A stretch of 64,000 nucleotides of DNA from Patagioenas fasciata (Eukaryota; Chordata; Aves; Columbiformes; Columbidae): contig NC_092520.1 of the NCBI RefSeq assembly GCF_037038585.1, positions 147,125,104-147,189,103 of the forward strand, read 5' to 3'. Made by a program: the position numbers and the translations under genes. How positions within the stretch are numbered: the stretch's first letter is position 1; every line of letters starts with the position of its first letter. Positions 47,401 to 59,400 of this stretch are shown here, piece after piece. The notes beneath the pieces are model-generated. The model worked only from the letters and a program-made list of their open reading frames with translations, did no database searches and had not been told where the DNA came from.

Positions 47401-50400
47401 GCCTATGCTCGATTAGGAACACATTATCCTCTTCAAAAGCAAGAGGAAGAAACTAAGATAAATTCCCCCAAAAGAACATCTCAAGATGGAGAGAAGGAAG
47501 CAGTCAGTCTCCTGTACACCTGCAGTAGCTTAAGAGAAATATATACCATTGGGAGTTCCCACTCCTTTCTTCTTCAAACTTTGCCTTAGATTTTAATACT
47601 CTTCATAGATGGATCAGACTGAAACAGATATTGGCTTTCAAGGCAACTTCCAAAACATTCTGAAAATCTTCACGACAACACACAAGAGCTCACTGCTAAA
47701 CCTTCAAAATCACTTCCTGCTGACCATGACCAAAGCAGCAATGAACACACCAAAAGTGTGTGTCTCCTAACAATTTGCTACACTTTTCAACTCAGGCAGA
47801 GACCTCAGTGACATGACAATCATCTTGAGACTGATTACTTCCGAGGTAGGGGCCTTCTAAAAGACTGTAGTTTTTTTTTCCATCTTCAGTCTTTTTTTTT
47901 TTTTTTTCTTTTTTAAATAGGAGACACTGAATTACCATTGGAATCTAAACCCCAACAAAGTAAGTATGCAAAACTTCACACAGTCCAGAAATCCAAGATT
48001 ATGACACAAAGAACATGAATTTCAGTTTGATGAACTCAAGATCTCATAGATATCAAGGTTTTCAATTGACATGTTCTTCCAAAAGAACAGCAATGTTAAT
48101 AACCTCAAACAAAATTTATTGATAAATGTTGGAAAAAAAAAAAAAAAAGACAGAACCCCAAATTACTACTACTTTAGTTTGTAAAAGCAAATTAGTGCAA
48201 AACATTCTAATGAATATGCTTAGAGGTAGGTTAGCATATTTGGGAGAATTCAAAAGATTTCAACACTCAAAACTCCTTATCAACTTCACCTAGGTGGCTG
48301 GATTAAAGAACCTGGGAGAGATCTGCATTTATGAAGTTACACTAAAGGACTACCATGAAAACCAAGATATTAAGTTTTCCTCTGTTAACAGAATTTACAA
48401 GAGAAACACAGCAAAAAGTAGTAATGGCAAATTTACTTACTCAGGTGAGATTAAAAAAAAAAAAAAAAGACACCACCTTTGCTTTCATTAGTCATTAGCA
48501 GGTTTTTTTACCAATTTTTTTGCCCTTATACTTTAACATCTTCATGTCTATCCAAAGGCAGCATAAGAAAATTTCACTTTTGTACTGATATGTAAGAACC
48601 ATGTAAGGATGTATAGTAGAACCAAACTTAAAAATGTGAAAATAAAGATACTGTTTGTAACTTTACAAATTACCAAACATTAACAATACAGCTTCAGTGA
48701 GAACAGTCACATTGAAGTGTCATTACACTAAACACAACACTAGCAGACAGCAAAGTCTAGAGCGCATTAGCATTCAAGAGAGAAGATTGAAAGAGTGGAT
48801 GAAGCAAAATCAATGCCACGGGGGAAAGGGAAGAGGTAAAAAAAAAAACAAACATACCAAATATTCAGTCATTTAGACATAGCAACAACGTGACTAGCTG
48901 TCATAGCTATAACTCTGTTCCACCATAAAAAAGAAGGAAAAAACCCTAAACAAACAAAACAAAAACACAGAAACAGAATGCTTTTACAAAATTAGTATTT
49001 TAAACTCAAACTGGTAACTCCTCTCAAAGAAAAAAAAAAAAAGTCTCATAAAGCTTTAGTCAAGAGGTATGCTTCAGAGTTCCTTTGGTTTTACAACACT
49101 AACTTGGATCTTCCATTTAGATCATCATTTATTCAAAGTGTTTTCAGTCATTGTTATGTGCCTGAAACTGTATTCCTTGCAGTGAGAGCCTGGCATCCAT
49201 GCTTGAATTCCTGCCTCTGAAACCTGGGCACTGAACTCCTGGCCTTCCATAAAGTGCCAAAAATGTGAAACTGTAAGAATACCTTCAAAGTTTAGCCAAT
49301 TGCTATTCCATCTGGCTGCAGTATTCTATTTAATGTGCACTTCTCAATTTCTCCTGCAGTTGGAGCAGCTGCTTCTGCTGAGATAGAGATGAACCTAAAA
49401 ACAGGCACCTCTCTTTTGTGGCAGGCAGTTTTGGATACATATTGACCCATCTTCAAGTTTGCCCCCAAGAGATAAAATAGTCATTCCTGAGGTTAATTTT
49501 GCCGCATTTTGTGGTTTCGTATTGTGTCCATCTGACACCTACATGTCTATTCTCTTTGATAAAAAAGTGGTTTTGAATGGCTGTTTAGCCTTTTTTTCCA
49601 CTTGTTCTTTACTGTGGCACTTCATATCATCCCAGTGATTTGAAAGCCACTCCAAGTTACTTAATAACCTTATTGTTGCTGTTGGTCCTTTCAGACCATT
49701 TTTAGCCTCTTATTTTGCTAGTTTTTGAGCAGAAGTTCCTCAGCATCATAATCCAAAAGCAGCTGAAGAGCTGCTTGGTGCCTCTTCCAGAGCACCAGCA
49801 CACACAGCACATCTGGCCTGGCTGCTGGGATAACATCCTCCTCAAGAGCTCAGTTACAGTGCTGAAGAAAGAGACATCACACAAGTGAAAGACAAACTAG
49901 CAATGGTCTCTGCACTACAGGAGTAAACAGCTGTTATTGTAACAGCATCACAAAACCAATATGGCAAAAACAATGTAATCGCAGATAAGCCTTTTGCAAC
50001 ATCCAGATACTACACGCATTTTCAGTGTATAAGTGGGGAAGACAGAAATATGCATGCAAAAGAAAAAAAGGGAGTTCTTCAGCATAATTTTTATCTCAAC
50101 TAATTAGTAACTGCTTTCTTTATCAATTAATCTAATGTTCCTTCTACCACATATATTCCATGAAGACCAATTCCAGTGCCATGTTAGAATAGCAAAACAT
50201 GGACCTATTAACTTGGCATTTGCCATGTCATTTATTCTTAATGTTAACGACATAATCTGACTTGGAGCTTTTGCACACCAAATATTCCAAGAGATCCAGT
50301 CTCTACCCACTCTCATTTCAGGTGGTTTTCACACAGCTTTAGCAGAATTTTCTCCAAAGTTCCCAACACTGCATATTTCTTTGTGTGCACACACATAACA

Positions 50401-53400
50401 TTAAATGCAATGGGGTCCAAACTAGGATTTTCAGAGTACTCGCAATAACAGCTTGAGTCATTTTTACTCCCAAAAAGGAGGTGGAATTTATTGCAGCTCA
50501 AACTGTGTGCATGGATGGAGAAATTAAATGTACTGTGCAGCATGCCAAAAAATGACACCAAAAAGAAGTTCTTCACTTAATTAGAATCAGAAAAGTAACC
50601 TACCCAGCCAAGGCATATGTTTTTCCTTTAGCATCAGGATCCTTAATGGCATTTATAATTGCCTTTGCTACATCAACCACCTGTGAGAAACAAATTCAGA
50701 TAATTACCAATAGAATACATGAACGCATGCGCACACTCCTCTTTGAGAAGTGTTTCTTAAGAGGAAAAGAAAAAACTCAACTCACACACACACAGAGGAT
50801 TTGGGATTCTCTTGTTTTATAGAAAACTTACATATATCGGCTGCTTCACTGTTTTTTTGCCCAGAGAAATAAGAGGCACACCACCAAACCAGCGCATGTC
50901 TAATAAAAAGACACATATATAACTTGAGAATAAAATCTGTGAATCCTTTCAGTAAACCAATAACCTAGGCACGTTGCACTACACTGAGTATGGATTTCTT
51001 CTGAAAACTAACTTTTAAAAATCAGTAGTGCTGTTTTCAATGCACATTTAGTTTTCTTATTAACAGTCATGGTAAAGCTGTATTTACTGTTCACCTAGAG
51101 TGGTTCGAAGATATCTCAGCTTTGCAAGACAGAAACAGATTCAACTCTATCTTGTCTAGAAATTTTGTTGGTGATACACCAGAGTCATTACAGTTGCTTC
51201 TGAGCCCAGAACAACTCAGATCGATTTTTGCATTCCCACATTACCAACTTGAAAAACTACTTTCATGATGAACTACTTTCAAGGCTGAGATGACCAAACC
51301 TTAGCTCAGAACAGTTTAAATTAAAAATAAACAAAACACAGTAGTACATAGACCCACCTCAAAAAACAAACAAAAAAAGCAAACGAAAAAACCAAAACCA
51401 AAAAAACCCACAAACACCACACACAGCAAAATCTAACTAGATTTAGAAAGAATTCCAGAAATAATTCAGTCATGAAAGCTTTTGTTTCCATTACACACTT
51501 TCAGCTATTGACATATAGAACGTTTCTGATAAAAACATATATCTGTTTTTCAAAAGCAAATCACATTTTCTTTACAGACAAGTATACAAATCACATATAG
51601 TTTTATTATTTCAAGAGTACATACTTGCGTAATGATTGAGAAATCGGTCCTCTCTCCCGTACATCTCTGAGGGCTTCAGAATTACAGCATCTGGAAATGC
51701 TTCCCTCACTGCTCTCTCTCCAACAGCCTATCATTCAATTAAAATGAACACATCCATTAGATTCATTCTGAACAGACCAGAAAAGGATGCTTTTTCAGAA
51801 GTGGCTACAGCACTCAAAGAAACAACACCATCAGTAGCACAACAGTTATTTGTATCCGAGCCATTTGATATTTGAGACGCTATGCTGAGATACAGCTCTC
51901 ACAAAACATCCCAGAAGTCCCATAAACACGCAGATCATTTCTTCTACTTGAGATACAACAGTCTGTGAAATGACACAAATTTAAAGTAGTAACGTTCAAA
52001 GAGAAAGAGGCCTAACCTGAGTACTTCTCTTGCTTAACCCAGACTAGAGCTTGGAAGAAAACAGAAGGTTTACATAATCCCTGCTACGTCATCGGAACAC
52101 TCCAAGAACTGCTTACATAGAGTTAGAAATTTCAGCGGCAGTTATCTGCTTTTCCCATGGGACTGGCCAATACAGTAAGGTCTAACCATCCTGTAGGGCT
52201 GTTGTATGTTGAGAGCTACCAAATTTGAAACCTGGTTTTAAAAGAGTTTAATATTAAAGACAAGGTGCAGTACAATGAGCTCAAATAAAACAAAAATAGC
52301 TGAAACTGGGACAATACCTATATTAAAAAGAGAAAACCAGTAATAGAAAAATATACCTCCTAATATGGAAAAAAAAATAATAGGATACCAAAACCTGATT
52401 TTTTTTTTTTTGCACAGGTAACAATCCCACTCCAAGGGCCTGTTATCATGCACCTTGTAGCACTCATTTTGGCATCAACTACTTAATTTGCTAGGTCATT
52501 CCATCATTCCAGCCTTAGATGTTAGGCTTCATATCAGATCCCAAACCATCATATGACTAGTTCTTCTTTCTTAATGACAGCAACTTTAGATGTAAAGATA
52601 TTCACAGCTAGAAGAAAGGAAGAGTTTTCAGAAATACAAGTTCTATTTCCCTTCAAGGCACATGAAGTACTAAGGAGGATTTCTAGTTCAAATATGAACA
52701 GAAACTCAAAAATTCCTCAGTTGCAGAAAACATTCCATAGTCAATTCATACACTGATTTCCTTCAAACAGATCCAGTTGTGAAATAAAAAAAAAAAAACA
52801 ACCAAACAACCACCACCACAAAACCACAAACAAAATGCACACACACAAAAGTAGGCTCTCTGAATACATATTCAGGATTCCAGGCTTACTTTACTCCTGA
52901 GGTATTTGGAAGGACTCTTCATGCTAGCATTCAGGTGAGAGATATGAATGAGTGTTTCCACACCAGCTTCCCTAGCTATCTGTGCAATACTTTGAGGAAT
53001 ATTTACAAATACATCTTCATACTTGAAGTTTCTAGAACAAGGCAAAAAAACAAATGTTAACTTAAGAGCAATCAACAGTAATTCCCTACCAATCATTACA
53101 TATTCCTTGAATATATTTCAAAAAGCTATTGTGACACTCCTTGTTACAAAGTTTCCTTCCATGAGGGACTCTTCACATAAGAAAAACATGAGGAGAGTGA
53201 AATACAACAGCAAGCTTCAATTACAGCAATGGTACTGTCTGCTTTTTCACCTGTTAAATCGGTATAAAAAATCCTCTTGCCCACTTGTTTGTAACAGATG
53301 GAAGACTTCAAGTGAAAAGAGATTTTATCTTTTTTTAAGAGAAGTGCTGCATCTTGAATTCAGAGCAAAGCTGTCTTTCTACGATACCTGTTCCAAATTT

Positions 53401-56400
53401 GACTTGATTTGATGCTCTCAATCACACTACAAAAGAGCTCAAAAGTTCTGAGCAGCCTAAGTTCGAGCAGATGCTAGACATTGGGCAAGTGGACAAAACC
53501 AGACCAAACACCATTCAGGTGTTTATGTAAATGCAAAATTTTACATTGACATAACAGTTAGAACCATTTCATGGCAGCTGTAAAGGACTGCAAAGGACTT
53601 TAAGGAGAAGCATACAGGAAGAACAACTTCACTCACTTTATGGCATTCAAGGGGCCTAAATTAGGGGGTTCAACTGTAATCTAGTTTGGCATCTAATCAA
53701 TAACAATACAGAAGCTCTGTCTCCCAGCAGAAATGACACTATAGGCTGGCAACAATCACCAAATTCTTTCTAAATATCACAAGACTGCAAGAAAGAGAAT
53801 TGGCTTCTCATGTCTTTATATTGTCCTTGTAAGCACCCTGCTCCATCTTTTCCATTTGCTTTGGAGAACAAACAACTTGTGCAAATGCCTCTCTCTCTGT
53901 CCTTATCTACTCCCACAGCTCTTCAGATCCCACTGGAGTCTAAAGAAAGCCTTAAAAAGTTATTTTTGACCCTTCAATAACTAATCTGATCCTGGGAACC
54001 ATCACTCCTGTTCTACTCACAAAAATAGATTTTAGAAACACACAAGAACAAACAACATCCCTCCTGTAACTATGGAGTTTCCAAACAACATAGCATACAC
54101 AGAGGGCACTGTACACTAGTACTAGGCAAGGAGGAACATGTTTAAGGGCAGGCTTTAATTTTTTGACCAATCTCAACTTCTGATTTTATTTTTTTTCTTT
54201 CCCCTCCTTAAGTTGTTCATAGACTTTGAGGTTATTACAATGGTTAGCATGACCTCGTGTTTAATAGACCATACAATTTTATCTCAGCACCATCAATGAT
54301 ACCAACATGGCAGATAAAATACATGATAGGAACATTTGTGCAATACAGTGGTAATTTTTCACCATTCAGAAGTCCTTAACATGTACCAAGACTTCTCTGC
54401 TTTTGAATCTGTTGAAACTGATGGGGGTGACAAGGTTTGGGGGCTTTTAACTAGAATGAAAGTTTTTGTTGTTGTCCTTATACTTCATTTCAATAACAAA
54501 GAGACCTCCCTTGCATAAATCATACTTTTTACATGAGTCCAGAAATTTTCAAGGAGGAAGTACACATGAAATACATAAATGAAAGATGAACCAAGATTAC
54601 ATTTGCCTTGGGCCAAATGTACAGTCTCTTTTCTTTCCTCACTCTCCTATTACGAAGAAATTTCTTCTATTTTGACAGCAATAGGTGTTTGAACTCTTAT
54701 GTTCATAATTAAGTTAACAGTGCAAAAAATCCTGACAGGTTAGTTTGTACCTTTTCACCTACATCTCAAAGTCTGAAGAAGATGTAAAAAGAATAAAAAA
54801 CCTTGACAGATGCACAAGACTAAAGTTAGTTTAGGTCTGGTGGGTCTTTCCCAAATAAGCTATGTTATAGACTCCAACAATGGGACAAGGAATTACGTGA
54901 CTATCAGGAAAAAAAAAAAAAAGTACCTCTACGAATTTGAATTCAAAAATCAAAGTGTCTCCAGAAGTTATGTATGATATTTGACTAGACAAGAAACAGC
55001 TGAAATAGGTGCTTGCCAACAGACATACTATTTTAGGAAAAATAATTACACAATTTGACACTACAACAGCAAATGGCTGTTCACAAAAAAAAAGAGCAAA
55101 GGCATTAGGCTTGTAAGTGTAGATGAAACTGATATCTACATTTGTTTCTGCCTACTACAACAGCAAAATTGTGTAGCCTATAAAGGCAAATCACACAACT
55201 AATGAGTTTTTATCTGGCAGTTCTCTCCAACGCTTTAAATAAAGTGGACATAATTGCACACACACACACACAAAAACCCCAATATGAGGCTATTACAGGT
55301 ATTTCTAACATAAAATAAATATGGGATTTTTTTAAATGTATGTCAAAAAGGAACTATCCCTCTTCTGCAACAATGTGAATACGGTCTCACAGAAACCAGC
55401 GACTCTCTGTCAGCTAGAGGTAAAGCAACCAGCAAACATCTGTAAGGTGTACGAAAGCTGTAAAATGAACACTCTGGCAGATCAAAAGTTGTACACTAGA
55501 AAATTACAGAAAAAACACACTTTTCAAGAGCAGATCACAACCAGGGTTCTAGTTAACTATTCATAGAAATGAAAGAACTTTTATATGTAAAATTTCGGTT
55601 TTGCCTTTTCATAGAACCCAAGAACAATGTAAGCATCACTGTATACTGTACACATGCTGTAAATGTAGCCACAATACCCAATACCTGGTGCAAATCTATC
55701 TATATAAGGTAATAAAAAAAAAAGAAAAAAAAAAAAGAAAATTACTTTGTTTCCCATTCCTTTCCAACAAGATTAATGACCACATTGCTGTGTTCCAGGG
55801 CTCTTCGGATAGAGTCTTTGTCCTTACAGTCCCACTCCTGTAACCAGAGCATCAAATGGGAAAAAGATGAGATAATGTGTAGATAGGCATAATCAAAGAA
55901 AGCTCTTTCACATAATTTCCATTTAGAGGCTAAACAATAGCTGGAGCTCTGACTTTGAGAACGATTAGCAGACTTCCTTGTATAGCAATGGCATTGTATT
56001 TGATCTAAAGCCAAATTAAAAGACTTACAAGGAAGAGAAGTTGCCCCAGGTCACCCATCGGTCGCAGATACATGAGGTCATACCGATCACAGCGATAGGG
56101 TATGATTACTTGAGATCCAATGCGACCTAAGTGTTCAAAAAGAAGTTTCATTTCTCTCAAACTACTGCATCACTTTAAGCAGAGGAACTTATGAATATAC
56201 AAAAATTCCTTGTTTTCTGTGACGTTAACACACAACAAATGCACACAGATATCTTGAATAGTTATCTGCAAAGCTAAAAGTAGCATAGAAGTAAGTTTTG
56301 GAACCTACATCATTGGAATTCATGAGCTTGCAAGACCAAGCAGAGATGTTTGTAAGAAACAATATAAGCTCATGAACAACAACAACAACAATCATTGTGT

Positions 56401-59400
56401 GTGCTATAAATACCAGTACAATACCTAAAAATGTGTCACATAAGGATATTTGCATTTTCTAAGTTGCATGGAAATGAGAAGAAAAAAAAAAAGGCAAGAG
56501 TTATTTTCTAATACTTAAATTCAAAATGGCAATTCTAAAGAATTCCAATCAAATTCCTGCAAACATTTTCCTAAGAAGTCCTAATAAGGCCAAAACCAGA
56601 AGAAAGAAAGAGCTGTATGCTCTTCAGATCTGCATTTTACAGACTGAAAAACAGTACTTGAAGGAGAATGACTTATTTTAATCATTTTAAAAACTTTCAA
56701 AGGCTTCTACATTTCCTAGTTTAAACCAACTTTTACTAATTATCACATCCTGGCACTTTAGCAGATCAAACACTATGAAAATATCACACAAAAGACTTCT
56801 GCACTGCTGTACTTTTAAGAACCAAAATGCTACAAATTTCTAGCTTATCCTGCAAAATGAAGTAAAACCAGAGTTTTGTTAAACACTGAAATTTTTTTAC
56901 TTAGTGCTTGCTGCTGGTGAATATTACCTAAACGGTTGACAACATAGCGTCCCAGGAAACCTGTAGCCCCAAAGACAGTGGCCACGATGCCACTAACAGA
57001 GGATCGTCCACTTCTTCCATGAGGGATCACCGCGTGATGAACTTGGCGGTGCTGCGGCAACACAGATGGTGCTGCAGCTAACACAGAAATGCCAGGGCCT
57101 ACAACACAAAACAGGAGAGAGTCACATTATAAGCTAAAAGTTATCAGCATCAAACCATAGTTAATGTTATTTTTGTCATGACAGATTCATTTCCTCTAAT
57201 CTCCCTCAGCAAAATTTCCCATGTCAAGAGTCCTGACAGACTGTTCCAGAGACACCTGGATAGACCAGAGGACAGGAAGCTTGAGGAAGCGGCTATAAAA
57301 GTCAAAGACCAAATTATGACCCGAAAAGTGCTGACTAAGGTTATCAGTTCCTAAACAGCAAGTAAAGCTTCACTGGTTAGCATTAGCACTTGATGTATAA
57401 GGTGAAGCACAGAGGTTAAGCAAATAAACAATACTTGCTACAGGTAGTTCCCATTCAAGTATATTCACATCCAGATCTGGATGTTGCAGGATAAAGACCT
57501 CAGAATCACTCCAGATGCAGTTAACCAGACTTTTTACCTCAGTCTAAATATAGCACACCCAAATGTTGGAAGAGCAACCCTCCTTTATTGAATCTCTGGG
57601 AGTGAGGAGAAACGAAGAAATGCAAAGAGCCAGAGCCATGACATACAGAACTGCTTCCAAGTTGTTCCTTTTCTCAAAGAGCAATGAAAAGTTGAAAGCC
57701 AGGGAAACAGGACATCACTAGGATATTGCTAAGGTAGTTCCAACAGGGAGTTTGAAGAGAAGAAGCCTATGTCTCTTCCAACAAAGTTAGTCAAAAGCAA
57801 GAAATTAACTGATCAAAAGAGATTTTTGAAATTAGAAGTGTTTAATGTTAGTACATGTCCATGATTATAAAAAGAAAGGAACAGACGAAATACAGAGTGT
57901 GTTAACATGGTACAGACATCTGGCTGTTGACAAGAGCAGACTGTAGGAGCTGACCTTGGAAAACTAGCTTGAGAATATAACAGAATCCCAGAACCTGACC
58001 TCCCAACTTTTAGGAAGTCATGGCCATAAGCATTTTCTGGATAAGAATAAGCAAGTTTCATCTGCCCCATATAAATCTATGTACCAAGAATTATCATGAA
58101 AACAAGACTAATATTTGATATCAGGATGCATTAGGAAACCACAAAAAAATCCCCCTTGTACAAAGAGTACCTTTTATCCACATATGGTTATGTATTGCCA
58201 GTTACCCTGTGACACTTATGTTGTAGCCATGATGTTAAAACGACAAAAAGGACACAGCGTGTTTGGACAAATTATATTTTGTTAGATCAGCTAATAGAAT
58301 TTCAAACAGGGAAAAAAAAAAAAAAAGCAAGGTTTCAGTGCCTTAAGGAGGCATTTCTGTACCTAAAAGTTTGTCTATCCCTCCTCTCTCCATACTGCAC
58401 AAATTAGAATAAAAACATACCACATCTCCAACCTTGTCCTGAAAGTAGGCTAGCACCCACTTACATAAAGCAATCCTATATATACATTTGTACTTAAGAA
58501 ATTAATACAATATGCCTAGAAGATATACTCCAATTGGCTGATAGAAATGGGACAAAATAAGATATTACCTACACAAACTTCAAGTAGGTATATGACTTCC
58601 TTAAAAGCAACTCTCCTACCAAATAGCTCCAAGATCGGGAACAGCTAAACTGGGCATGGCATCTGCCTTAAAGTGGCAGATACGCAGGGCCTCTCCATTA
58701 CTGGAGCAGAGACCTTGAGACTAAGTATGAGAAAGAAGGAAAATATACCCTTTGATAAAGACCCAAAAAACAAACAAACAAAACATACAATACTAATCTA
58801 ACAAACAAAAAAACCCACACCCAAGCCAAAATCCCACACAACTTGTCAAAGATCTGCTGCAGTTTAATAGAAATATACACTTCTGTGGTATCCAATTAAT
58901 GTCTTAAAACTATGTCAGGTTCTTAAAGTAATGCAGTATGTTCATATTAAACTTTACACCACCTCAAACTGAAATTTTACAGAACGTGCCAACTCATCAC
59001 TGCTATTTTCACCAGTTATCTTCCATCTCTGCTTTTTCCACCATCTAGTTAATTTCACATTGCCCTCTAAAAACTTCATGCATACTTCTGCAAAATTACT
59101 GTGAAGGTGAAGACAGTGATTTCAATGGATTTCCAATATAGCATGTTTTAAAACAAAATACCACTCTATCTTTACAACGTTATCTGACACGAAATATACA
59201 AACATGCAGCTTATACCCTAAATTTTTACATTCAAAAATCTTTTGGGGGGAAGAGGGATTTTTTTTAATTTAATCTTTTAAATGACAACAACAACAGAAT
59301 AAAGTTGCAAATGAAATCAGGAGTGTATCCTGAATACTCTGTACAGAATAAGGCCTGTAGCTGTGTAATGGATACCTGGAGAGCAGACATTAACCAAGCT

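Noticed and set aside
51358-51422. CAAA-rich arrays considered as structured repeats or CRISPR-like arrays
   Set aside because: Irregular simple sequence without unit-spacer structure, and a vertebrate genomic context.
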